The notes beneath the pieces were generated by a model. It was not told the DNA's origin. It worked only from the letters and a program-made list of their open reading frames with translations, and did no database searches. From Hyphomicrobium sp. (GTDB lineage Bacteria > Pseudomonadota > Alphaproteobacteria > Rhizobiales > Hyphomicrobiaceae), in contig JAUVPN010000116.1 in assembly GCA_030598645.1 (NCBI GenBank), positions 1-8,058 of the forward strand: 8,058 bases of DNA, in the 5' to 3' direction. Made by a program: the position numbers and the translations under genes. Positions within the stretch are counted from its first letter, which is position 1. The number at the start of each line of letters is the position of its first letter. This document shows, piece after piece, positions 1 to 5,784 of this stretch.

Positions 1-83
1 ATCCCGGATGGGCCTGAGCACGGAGATCAAGAAGGCGGCGCGATGAGAGCGGCGCACAATCGCCGACGCGCAAGGATTGATCC

Positions 84-314
84 ATGATCGAGCTAAAATC
101 CACCATTACCTGCCCTGCGTGCGGCCACCGAGCGACCGAGACCATGCCGACGGACGCTTGCCAGTATCTCTATGAATGCAATCGATGCGGTCTACAGATG
201 AGGCCTAAGAAGGGCGACTGCTGCGTGTATTGCTCATATGGTTCGGTGCCTTGCCCGCCAGTCCAAGCTGACCCCTTAGGCGTCAGCGATAAGGGGCGAT
301 GCAGGCGCGATTGA
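84..314 (+). CDS. GDCCVxC-domain zinc-ribbon-like small protein
   Basis: A 76-residue cytosolic protein with no signal peptide. It carries paired-cysteine motifs CPAC (10-13) and CNRC (32-35), a lone Cys26, then the signature GDCCVYC (44-50) followed by SYGSVPCPP (51-59). This signature defines the family annotated as GDCCVxC-domain (seleno)protein, some members of which carry selenocysteine. Here every position is an ordinary cysteine codon, so this is a Cys form. The cysteine spacing suggests metal binding or thiol redox chemistry, but the biochemical role is unknown. The ATG is supported by AAGGA at 72-76, seven bases upstream. Two short reading frames run in from the left edge and stop at 44-46 and 85-87. 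Either could be the tail of an upstream gene, and the second would overlap this start as ATGA. The last 15 residues lie beyond the conserved core and their DNA contains an inverted repeat. The family call is secure; function is not assigned. Confidence 0.85.
   Translation: MIELKSTITCPACGHRATETMPTDACQYLYECNRCGLQMRPKKGDCCVYCSYGSVPCPPVQADPLGVSDKGRCRRD
272..296. repeat. Inverted repeat inside 3' end of the GDCCVxC gene
   Basis: CCCCTTA (272-278) and TAAGGGG (290-296) are perfectly complementary 7-base arms around an 11-base loop. They lie in the coding sequence just after the conserved core. There is no T-run after it, so it is not a canonical terminator. Confidence 0.5.
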
Positions 315-360
315 TACCGCCTACATGTTGGCTGGGCGTTACGAGAGTGACCAGAGGCGA

Positions 361-482
361 AATGTCCGCTTTGGGTCAAAAGCAGACATTTTGACGTGCG
401 TGACGGATGTCCGCTTTACCCCCGAAAGCGGACATTCTCCGAGGCGACGTGGATGTCCGTTAAGTGCCAATAGCGGACATCC
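361..482 (+). repeat. Palindromic repeat array, copy 1: modules A-B-C
   Basis: Three consecutive hairpin modules share the arms ATGTCCGC/GCGGACAT but differ in the centre. Module A (361-390) has centre TTTGGGTCAAAA and one arm mismatch. Module B (407-435) has centre TTTACCCCCGAAA. Module C (about 451-482) has centre TTAAGTGCCAATA and extended arms GGATGTCCG/CGGACATCC. The ATG of B starts 45 bases after the ATG of A, and that of C 46 bases after B. The array starts 46 bases after the stop of the GDCCVxC gene. Open frames across it are artefacts of its codon-friendly period. Similar arrays recur at 2988, 4374 and (inverted) 6493. Confidence 0.9.
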
Positions 483-522
483 GAGCGGCCGTAGCGGCTA
501 TCGAATTTGCATTGGAAACCGG

Positions 523-552
523 ACGTTAGTTGCGGGGGCGCGCAACCAACGT
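523..552. repeat. Strong stem-loop upstream of the oxidoreductase gene
   Basis: ACGTTAGTTGCG (523-534) pairs with CGCAACCAACGT (541-552) at 11 of 12 positions, around the 6-base loop GGGGCG. It lies between repeat copy 1 and the oxidoreductase gene. A T-run (567-571) follows 14 bases later, too far away for a canonical intrinsic terminator. Its role is unknown. Confidence 0.55.
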
Positions 553-699
553 TATCAGCAGGCCATTTTTCAAGCTGCTGCTTGATGATCTACTTTGATC
601 CAACTGTCGGCTTAGATCTTCATCCTTTGGCTGGTTCTCGCGAGGTTGATTTGCATTGAAGCGTCCGTAAGGAAAGTTCATCACGAAGGGTAAAAAGCC

Positions 700-1692
700 A
701 TGAAAGCGATGCGTCTCAACCGGCTGGGCGAAGGCGAGCCATTCGAACTTTTCGACAAACCCGACGCCGATCCGGGGCCCGGAGAAGTCGCGATCCGCGT
801 GCATGCGGCGAGCGTCAACGCCGCAGACACCAAGATAAGGGCGGGTTTCGGCGATATCGCGCCGGAAGATCCGATCGTCCTCGGATGTGACGCTGCCGGC
901 GTGGTGATGGCCACGGGGCAGGGCGCCAAGCGGTTCTCGGTCGGCGATGAGATTTATGGCTGCGTTGGCGGCGTGAAGGGGCGCGACGGCGCCTATTCGC
1001 AGCGCATGGTCGCTGACGAACGCCTTCTGGCGAAAAAGCCAGCAAGTCTGTCCTTCAAGGAGGCGGCGGCGCTTCCACTTGTCGCCATCACCGCCTGGGA
1101 GGCACTTGTCGATCGCGCGCAAGTTCAGCCGGGCGAGACCGTGCTTGTCCACGGCGGTGTCGGCGGCGTCGGTCATATCGGCGTGCAGGTCGCCAAACTC
1201 ATGGGTGCGATCGTTCACACAACCGTGGGAACGCCTGAAAATGCCGAGATTGCAAAAAATCTCGGAGCCGACCAAACGATCCTCTATCGGCAACAGTCGG
1301 TCGCGGAATATGTCGCTGAGTTCACGGACGGACGCGGGTATGACATCGTGTTCGACACGGTCGGTGGGCCGAACATCGCGCCATCCATCGACGCGCTGGC
1401 GACAAACGGCCGTTGCGCAACCACCGTCTCTATCGGAGCGCAGCCGGATCTCAGCGGCCTGCATATGAAGGATGCCAGCGTGCATGTGGTGTTCATGCTG
1501 ATACCAATGCTCACGGGCCACGGACTCGAACGTCATGGCGCGATCTTGGAGCGGCTCTCAGTGCTCGCGGATCACGGACGCATCAGCCCGCTTCTGGACG
1601 ATACTCATTTTGCACTGGAGGAGATTGGGGCCGCTCATGAGCGACTGACATCCGGTCACGCCACGGGCAAGGTCGTTATTGTTGTCAGCTGA
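700..1692 (+). CDS. Zinc-independent MDR-family NADPH:quinone oxidoreductase-like protein
   Basis: A 330-residue cytosolic protein of the medium-chain dehydrogenase/reductase superfamily, quinone oxidoreductase branch. The N-terminal GroES-like catalytic domain spans about 1-125. The nucleotide-binding Rossmann domain follows, with the dinucleotide motif HGGVGGVGHIGVQ (151-163). The family hallmarks ASVNAAD (37-43), the LGCDAAGVV segment (61-69) and ALPLVAITAWEAL (124-136) are present. The four-cysteine structural zinc loop and catalytic zinc ligands of alcohol dehydrogenases are absent. Family members use NADPH to reduce quinones or activated C=C bonds of reactive enones; the actual substrate here cannot be read from sequence. 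Length is typical, and the start is supported by GAAGGG at 685-690, nine bases upstream of the ATG. The gene stands alone, with a 328-base gap before the next one. The long minus-strand frame opposite it is a shadow. Confidence 0.9.
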   Translation: MKAMRLNRLGEGEPFELFDKPDADPGPGEVAIRVHAASVNAADTKIRAGFGDIAPEDPIVLGCDAAGVVMATGQGAKRFSVGDEIYGCVGGVKGRDGAYSQRMVADERLLAKKPASLSFKEAAALPLVAITAWEALVDRAQVQPGETVLVHGGVGGVGHIGVQVAKLMGAIVHTTVGTPENAEIAKNLGADQTILYRQQSVAEYVAEFTDGRGYDIVFDTVGGPNIAPSIDALATNGRCATTVSIGAQPDLSGLHMKDASVHVVFMLIPMLTGHGLERHGAILERLSVLADHGRISPLLDDTHFALEEIGAAHERLTSGHATGKVVIVVS

Positions 1693-1735
1693 GCGCCGGA
1701 TGTAGGGGCAATCCTCTGCATCGCGACCCGGCCCC

Positions 1736-1772
1736 GAGATCCGCCCCCGACTGCCCCCGAAAGGGGACGTTC
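1736..1772 (+). repeat. Decayed B-type palindromic module
   Basis: CCCCCGAAAGGGGACGTTC at 1754-1772 matches the right half of module B at 17 of 19 positions. GAGATCCGC just upstream (1736-1744) resembles the left arm, with about five extra loop bases. It appears to be an eroded copy lying 44 bases after the oxidoreductase stop. Confidence 0.5.
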
Positions 1773-1887
1773 CGGCGGGTCGATCGTTCGGCACGGTTGT
1801 TTCATCATCAGTCTCCGTAAGTCCACCCTTCAGTTACCGTCTGAACGAGAACCGGAGAGTCTCCAATTCCGGACCGCGAGAACATTG

Positions 1888-1939
1888 GCGTCATTTGCAA
1901 TAAGTTTGACGCGCTCGGCGAGTGCAATGGCGCCATTGC
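1888..1939. promoter_or_regulatory. Two dyad symmetries upstream of the SDR gene (possible operator)
   Basis: GCGTCA (1888-1893) and TGACGC (1907-1912) form an inverted repeat with a 13-base spacer. GCAATGGCGCCATTGC (1924-1939) is a perfect 16-base palindrome. Both lie 80-130 bases before the SDR start, where a repressor or activator site could sit. A GATAAT (1968-1973) follows, but without a well-spaced -35 element. No cognate regulator is visible in the window. Confidence 0.35.
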
Positions 1940-2020
1940 CTGCGCATCATAGGAACGTCCAGTAATGGATAATGCCGCAATGATAGCGGAGCAGCCATCC
2001 GGGCAAGGGAGACAAAGACA

Positions 2021-2920
2021 GTGTCAAAATCAAGCTGGAACGTGAATGAGATTGCGGATCAAAAAGGCAGACTCGTCGTGATTACTGGCGCAACGAGTGG
2101 GATTGGGAAAGAGGCTGCCCGTGTCCTGGCCGGAAAGAACGCATCGGTCATCATTGCGGCCCGAAATCTACTGAAGGCGGAAGGAGTCGCTGTCGAGATC
2201 CGCAAAGAATTCCCTCGTTCGGACATATCGTTACGCGAGCTCGATTTGTCAAAACTGGCTTCGGTCAGCGCCTTTGCCGATTCCGTTATCGACGAGCTCG
2301 AGGGGCTCGATGTCCTAATCAACAATGCCGGAATTATGATGTGTCCCTATTCGAAGACCGTCGATGGGTTCGAAATTCAAATGGGCACAAACCACTTGGG
2401 ACATTTTGCGCTAACAGGTCGTCTTCTGCATATCTTGAAGAGGAGAAAAGGGTCACGGATCGTGGTGTTGTCCAGTCTGGCCCATAGGATGGGTGATATT
2501 GATTTCTCAGACCTGAACTGGGGAACCCGAAAATACAATACCAACAAAGCCTATGGCGACAGCAAACTGGCGAACCTCTATTTTGCCTACGAACCGGCGC
2601 GCAAGCTTGAAGAAGCCGGAAGCAACCCCGTCGTCACAGCTGCCCATCCCGGATGGACTGGAACTGATTTGCAGCGTCATTCAGGTTTGATGGGCTTTCT
2701 GAACACTTTCTTGGCCCAGGGTGTCGACATGGGAGCCCTCCCGACACTGCGAGCTGGGTTTGATCCAAACGCAAAGCCAGGAGACTTTTTCGGCCCATCT
2801 AGGTTCTTTGAGATGCATGGGAACCCTGTGAAGGTGAAATCCAGTGACCGTTCACACGACGTACAGGCGGCTCGGGAATTGTGGAAACGGTCCGAAGAAT
2901 TGACCGGAATAGCCTTCTGA
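2021..2920 (+). CDS. Short-chain dehydrogenase/reductase (SDR), retinol-dehydrogenase/WWOX-like
   Basis: A 299-residue cytosolic NAD(P)-dependent oxidoreductase with one Rossmann domain. Classical SDR landmarks are all in place: TGATSGIG (22-29) for cofactor binding, NNAG (101-104), structural Asn124, catalytic Ser151/152, the YxxxK pair Tyr178-Lys182 (in AYGDSK), and PGWTGT (210-215). Arg48 after the second beta strand (AAR) favours NADP(H) over NAD(H). The NHLGHFALT and PGW patterns and the length place it with the retinol dehydrogenase/WWOX-like group, which reduces aldehydes or ketones or oxidises alcohols; the substrate is unknown. The start is GTG, supported by AAGGGAG at 2005-2011, nine bases upstream. 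An in-frame GTG at 2042 is a weaker alternative. It stands alone, with no visible operon partner. Confidence 0.9.
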   Translation: MSKSSWNVNEIADQKGRLVVITGATSGIGKEAARVLAGKNASVIIAARNLLKAEGVAVEIRKEFPRSDISLRELDLSKLASVSAFADSVIDELEGLDVLINNAGIMMCPYSKTVDGFEIQMGTNHLGHFALTGRLLHILKRRKGSRIVVLSSLAHRMGDIDFSDLNWGTRKYNTNKAYGDSKLANLYFAYEPARKLEEAGSNPVVTAAHPGWTGTDLQRHSGLMGFLNTFLAQGVDMGALPTLRAGFDPNAKPGDFFGPSRFFEMHGNPVKVKSSDRSHDVQAARELWKRSEELTGIAF

Positions 2921-3256
2921 GAGGAAGTTAGGAATTTCGTCGTTCAAATCGGAGCGGACAGTGCCCTTTATTCCGGATCTGACCCTCAATGTCCGCTTTG
3001 GGTCAGAAGCGGACATTTGAGCGTGCGTCAGGAATGTCCGCTTTGCCCCCACAAGCGGACATATGTCTTAGTGCGTGAGAGGTCCGCCCTACCTTTAGAC
3101 GCAAACGCTAACTTGAGCGCGTCGGATATCAGACTGGTGCCACCACGCGCACGTTCGGAAGGACTAGGCCATAGGAGCAGATTTGCCGGAGCTTGAAGCG
3201 CGCCATTACCAGGAATAGGTTTGCCCGTCCGAGAGACAAGCCGACGATGCACTCTG
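2921..3256. other. Intergenic region between SDR and methyltransferase genes
   Basis: It holds repeat copy 2 and its eroded C module. The remaining 170 bases before the methyltransferase show no clear promoter, terminator or gene. Confidence 0.55.
2988..3062 (+). repeat. Palindromic repeat array, copy 2: modules A-B with eroded C
   Basis: Module A (2988-3017) has perfect AATGTCCGC/GCGGACATT arms. Module B (3034-3062) has a diverged loop TTTGCCCCCACAA. The 45-base A-to-B period is kept. At the position predicted for C (46 bases after B, 3080-3087) the sequence is AGGTCCGC, 7 of 8 matches to the C left arm; the rest of C is gone. A further arm-like AGCGGACA lies upstream at 2953-2960. Confidence 0.88.
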
Positions 3257-4273
3257 ATGAGCAACGCGCCCACACCGAATGATATTCTCGAACTTGGGAG
3301 GGGGTTCTGGGGCTCGAAAACATTGCTCAGCGCAGTTGAGCTCGGGCTTTTTACCGAGCTGGCCAAGGCCCCGGCGGACGTGGCCACCCTGTCGCAGCGG
3401 CTCGACCTTCACTCCCGGTCTGCCCGCGACTTTCTCGACGCCCTCGTCGCGCTTAAGATGCTGGAGCGAGATGACGATGGCATCTATCGAAATACACCAG
3501 CAACAGATTTGTTCCTCGACCGCGCCAAGCCGAGCTATGTCGGCGGCATTCTCGAGATGGCGAACGCGCGACTCTATCGGTTCTGGGGCTCGCTTACGGA
3601 AGCGTTGAAGACCGGAGAGCCTCAGAATGAAAGCAAGGATTCGGGTGAGGATCTATTCGGGCGGCTCTATGCCGACCCTGATCGACTGAAGGGCTTTTTA
3701 GTTGCCATGAGCAGCATCAGCGCCGGCCCCGCCCAAGCAATCGCCGCGAAGTTTCCATGGTCCAACTACAAGACCTGCGTTGACGTCGGCTGTGCCCAGG
3801 GCATCGTGCCTGTGACGCTCGCGCAGAGCTACCCTCATCTTTTGGCATGTGGCTTTGACCTGCGAGAGGTGAAACCAGTCTTCGATGCGTTCGTGGCCGA
3901 GAGAGATCTTTCGGACCGTGTAACCTTCCAGGCCGGCGACTTTTTCCGTGATCCCCTTCCCAAAGCCGACGTGGTCATCATGGGTCATATCCTCCACGAC
4001 TGGGATCTCAACCAGAAGCGCGCGCTTATTGCGAGCGCATATCAGGCATTGCCCGACGGTGGAGCGTTCATCGTTTACGACTCCATAATCGACAATGCGC
4101 GACGAGAAAACGCGTTCGGGCTCCTCATGAGTCTCAACATGCTGATCGAAACCGCAGGTGGTTTCGACTACACGGGAGCCGATTGCCAAGAGTGGTTGCG
4201 CGAAGCAGGCTTTTCCGAAACGCGTGTGGAGCCGCTCGTCGGGTCGACCTCGATGGTCGTCGGCCAAAAATAG
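3257..4273 (+). CDS. SAM-dependent O-methyltransferase (plant COMT-like family 2)
   Basis: A 338-residue cytosolic protein. The N-terminal winged-helix dimerisation domain (about 8-95) contains [16 protein letters not shown] (20-35), typical of this family. The C-terminal Rossmann methyltransferase domain has SAM motif I DVGCAQG (176-182), the acidic FDLREV segment after strand two, and LHDWD around His247-Asp248-Trp249. In plant O-methyltransferases the HDW histidine is the general base that deprotonates the acceptor hydroxyl. The glycine-rich motif is slightly unusual, with Cys-Ala replacing the more common Gly-Gly/Gly-Ser. The acceptor is probably a small aromatic or polyketide-like hydroxyl, but nothing nearby identifies it. 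The ATG at 3257 fits the usual family N-terminus yet lacks a clear ribosome-binding site. An in-frame TTG at 3221 has AGGA at 3211-3214 and would add 12 residues. The gene is flanked by repeat arrays on both sides. Confidence 0.87.
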   Translation: MSNAPTPNDILELGRGFWGSKTLLSAVELGLFTELAKAPADVATLSQRLDLHSRSARDFLDALVALKMLERDDDGIYRNTPATDLFLDRAKPSYVGGILEMANARLYRFWGSLTEALKTGEPQNESKDSGEDLFGRLYADPDRLKGFLVAMSSISAGPAQAIAAKFPWSNYKTCVDVGCAQGIVPVTLAQSYPHLLACGFDLREVKPVFDAFVAERDLSDRVTFQAGDFFRDPLPKADVVIMGHILHDWDLNQKRALIASAYQALPDGGAFIVYDSIIDNARRENAFGLLMSLNMLIETAGGFDYTGADCQEWLREAGFSETRVEPLVGSTSMVVGQK

Positions 4274-4373
4274 CTCTGGGTCTGTCACTCCGTAATTGGC
4301 TACCAGTGGTCTGCCCCACGAACCGGTGCCAGTGTCTAAGTTAGGATTTGACGCAGTCTCGTGCCTGGCCCGC

Positions 4374-4493
4374 AATGTCCGCTTTGGGTCATAAGCGGAC
4401 ATTGGAACCCGGATCAGGTATGTCCGCTTTACCCCCGAAAGCGGACATTCAGAGAAGCGGTGTCGTTGTCCGCTAAGTGCCATAAGCGGACAT
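4374..4493 (+). repeat. Palindromic repeat array, copy 3: modules A-B-C
   Basis: Module A (4374-4403), module B (4420-4448) and module C (about 4466-4493) appear in the same order and with the same 45/46-base period as copy 1. The loops are TTTGGGTCATAA, TTTACCCCCGAAA and TAAGTGCCATAA. It starts 100 bases after the methyltransferase stop. Confidence 0.9.
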
Positions 4494-4595
4494 CAAAGTA
4501 GTCCGGCCCAATATCCAAATATATTGCGTGACAGTCTTTTCGCACGGTCGCAACGGGGCCGCGCCGTATCCACATCCGAATAGTGGGTGATACCG

Positions 4596-4622
4596 TTGGC
4601 ACGCTTCGCTTGGAACTATAAT
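4596..4622 (+). promoter_or_regulatory. Possible sigma-70-type promoter
   Basis: TATAAT at 4617-4622 is a perfect -10 hexamer. TTGGCA at 4596-4601 resembles -35, but the spacer is only 15 bases, which is short. Transcription would begin near 4629 and run straight into the two hairpins at 4640-4657 and 4683-4718. This is a sequence-match prediction only. Confidence 0.35.
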
Positions 4623-4628
4623 TGCGGT

Positions 4629-4720
4629 AGAATTTTTACGTGCGCTATCTAGCGCACTGTTAAGATCATTCTGGGCTTTCCTCAGGCCCGGATGGCCCTC
4701 CCGTGCCGTCCGGGCCTGAC
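4629..4720 (+). ncRNA. Candidate structured small RNA or leader
   Basis: Two strong stem-loops lie directly after the possible promoter. The first has perfect arms GTGCGCTA (4640-4647) and TAGCGCAC (4650-4657). The second (4683-4718) is a 14-pair stem, CAGGCCCGGATGGC with GCCGTCCGGGCCTG, including one G-U pair, capped by the 8-base loop CCTCCCGT (4697-4704). The exposed CCUCC equals the anti-Shine-Dalgarno core. Several alphaproteobacterial Hfq-linked small RNAs expose CCUCC-type loops, which suggests a trans-acting regulator. No U-run follows the second stem, so the 3' end is undefined. The alternatives are a long leader of the 5082 gene or a DNA-level operator dyad. No known family was matched by eye. 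Confidence 0.3.
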
Positions 4721-5081
4721 TTATGTGTCCTGCCGCCTTCCAAACTTCTGCGACCTACATAAAGACCAGCGCCGCTGGGTGGCAGCAGCACGTTTTTGGG
4801 CAAGGGATAAAGCCAGTTTCTTGGGCCCTCCAAAAGGCATTGCCGCGGAATGGCGGCCTCAAAATATCTGAACGAATTTCTCGTGGCGCTCAGATTCTTG
4901 GTTAACGCCCAATGCATCGGCTTTTGCCAACGTGAGACCGTGGCGATTCGTATCGGGCAGGAGACCCTATGGAGTATTGACCGGCACGTCGGCGCTCATT
5001 ACGGGATGGTTGCGGGGGCATCTTTTGACTTGCCACAACGTAATCCAGGCATTGGTCAAAGACTATCATAGGAGTTGCGTC

Positions 5082-5231
5082 ATGAAGACTATCCTTTCGC
5101 TTGTCGCACTGGGCCTAGCGGTCGCGGTTGCTGCTCCGGCAATCGCCGAAGAGCCCACAACAAAAGCCGATTGTGAGAAAATGGAAGGCATGATGTGGGA
5201 TGAAGCGACTGGAAAGTGCGTGAAGAAATAA
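5082..5231 (+). CDS. Small exported two-cysteine protein
   Basis: A 49-residue protein. Residues 1-22 form a Sec signal peptide with Lys2, a hydrophobic core about 4-18 and an APAIA cleavage site before Glu23. The mature peptide is about 27 residues, acidic to neutral, and has two cysteines (31 and 46) around MEGMMWDEATGK, which could form one disulfide in the periplasm. Small exported proteins with a C-x-n-W-(D/N)-x-x-x-x-x-C pattern occur repeatedly in Bradyrhizobium from memory; their function is unknown. The ATG at 5082 is chosen because GGAG (5071-5074) precedes it by seven bases and the signal peptide starts there. An upstream in-frame extension to 4932 is not supported. The gene is monocistronic: a strong terminator begins 21 bases after its stop. 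Confidence 0.8.
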   Translation: MKTILSLVALGLAVAVAAPAIAEEPTTKADCEKMEGMMWDEATGKCVKK

Positions 5232-5252
5232 CTCTCGATATGAAGGTAAGAG

Positions 5253-5278
5253 CGGCGGGTCTCAGACCCGCCGTTTTT
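5253..5278 (+). terminator. Rho-independent terminator of the small exported protein gene
   Basis: CGGCGGGTC (5253-5261) and GACCCGCCG (5265-5273) form a perfect 9-pair G+C-rich stem with loop TCA, followed at once by TTTTT (5274-5278). It acts on the plus strand only, since the other side has no T-run. Confidence 0.92.
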
Positions 5279-5375
5279 GTAATGGCTCGCCTTTCGCTCG
5301 ATTAAAAGTCGAATCAGCAGTCTTCCCGGGACTGACCCTGCTGGACAACCTGTATGCGAGACCAGTGCTCTCGTC

Positions 5376-5405
5376 GATATTTGCTAGGTCTCAAAAGCGG
5401 ACATT
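5376..5405 (+). repeat. Decayed A-type palindromic module
   Basis: TCAAAAGCGGACATT (5391-5405) is identical to the right half of module A. The left half (5376-5390) matches at only 7 of 15 positions, with four of the differences being transitions. It is an eroded solitary module between the terminator and the converging gene. Confidence 0.6.
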
Positions 5406-5439
5406 AATAGCTAGATCTAAGGTCGCCCCGGATTCGAAT

Positions 5440-5784
5440 CTAAGAACGTTCATCTCTTTGTGTAACAGGCGGCTTTGAGCGGGGAGGCATTTCCTCCAAT
5501 CGAAAGCTGTTCTCTTTCCTCCAAGCTTCTAACAACGTCATCTTGTCCCTCCCATTCTTGTTGGGCGCATTGCCACTGCGAACAGGGTAGACAACCAAGT
5601 TTGCGTCATCCAGCCGATCAGTCTGAAGCTGTACTGACGTAGCGCGCTCGATACTCTGATACCTGCACTTCGCGCACCGCACCGCTGGACCTTCGTAGCA
5701 GAGGCGCCCGCGATAATGTTCGACCTGATAACCGGCGGCCTTCATATCGGATACGAATTTATTACAATCACTGTTGGTATACAT
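5440..5784 (-). CDS. Conserved hypothetical protein, 114 residues
   Basis: The protein is not assignable to a characterised family. A well-placed GGAGG (5791-5795) six bases upstream of the ATG supports both the gene and its start. The N-terminal region reads as a compact domain: residues about 17-35 contain AGYQVEHYRGRLCYEGPAV, followed by cysteines in RCAKCRY (36-42), then ERATSVQLQ and a VVYPV strand (64-68). From memory this resembles an uncharacterised family, also seen in cyanobacteria, with a YRGR...EGPAV...RAT...VQ...VYP pattern. That match is a recollection, not a search. The C-terminal 45 residues are rich in charged residues and proline and are probably flexible. There is no signal peptide. 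Cys37 and Cys40 could bind a metal if partnered by Cys29 or another protein. Confidence 0.7.
   Translation of the reverse strand: MYTNSDCNKFVSDMKAAGYQVEHYRGRLCYEGPAVRCAKCRYQSIERATSVQLQTDRLDDANLVVYPVRSGNAPNKNGRDKMTLLEAWRKENSFRLEEMPPRSKPPVTQRDERS

Larger units (their letters stand above)
315..699. other. Intergenic region: repeat array and stem-loop, no gene
   Basis: This stretch holds repeat copy 1 and the 523-552 stem-loop. A smaller hairpin, CAAGC/GCTTG, lies near 572-585. No convincing sigma-70 promoter was identified for the downstream gene. The 86-codon frame at 325-585 is a translation of the repeat and is not believed to be a gene. Confidence 0.6.
1693..2020. other. Intergenic region, no gene
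   Basis: It contains the decayed B-type module and the two dyads described separately. No coding region, RNA gene or canonical terminator was recognised. Confidence 0.6.
4274..5081. other. Long non-coding stretch, no convincing gene
   Basis: About 800 bases contain repeat copy 3, an AT-rich dyad (CAATAT 4509-4514 / ATATTG 4521-4526), the possible promoter and the two hairpins. The part from 4721 to 5070 has only short frames without ribosome-binding sites or recognisable domains on either strand. It may include degraded coding sequence, but nothing was identifiable. Confidence 0.55.

Noticed and set aside
1..87. C-terminal end of an upstream gene
   Set aside because: Two frames are open from the left edge, but too little sequence is visible to choose between them or recognise a family.
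361..482. CRISPR array
   Set aside because: Units are palindromes with different centres and short 16-17 base linkers, and no cas genes are present.
523..552. Integron attC site
   Set aside because: The RYYYAAC and GTTRRRY core sites are not met and no integrase is present.
325..585. 86-codon plus-strand frame with FGSKADI and FTPESGH
   Set aside because: This is a translation of the palindromic modules, a known source of spurious annotations; no ribosome site.
526..1536. 336-codon minus-strand open frame
   Set aside because: It lies opposite a clear MDR oxidoreductase, has no recognisable domain or ribosome site, and its composition is that of a shadow frame in G+C-rich DNA.
3698..4483. 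261-codon minus-strand open frame
   Set aside because: It is antisense to the methyltransferase and begins inside repeat copy 3; its N-terminal LIRVPMSAYDPKRT comes from the repeat.
4666..4917. Minus-strand and plus-strand short frames between 4666 and 5071
   Set aside because: No ribosome-binding sites, no domain recognised, and they cross the strong hairpin at 4683-4718.
4932..5081. Upstream extension of the small exported protein
   Set aside because: It would bury the signal peptide 50 residues inside and lacks a ribosome site; the internal ATG at 5082 has both.
5431..5440. GATTCGAATC resembling a tRNA T-loop
   Set aside because: Flanking bases do not form the T stem, and no acceptor, anticodon or D arm is found; it is just a short palindrome.
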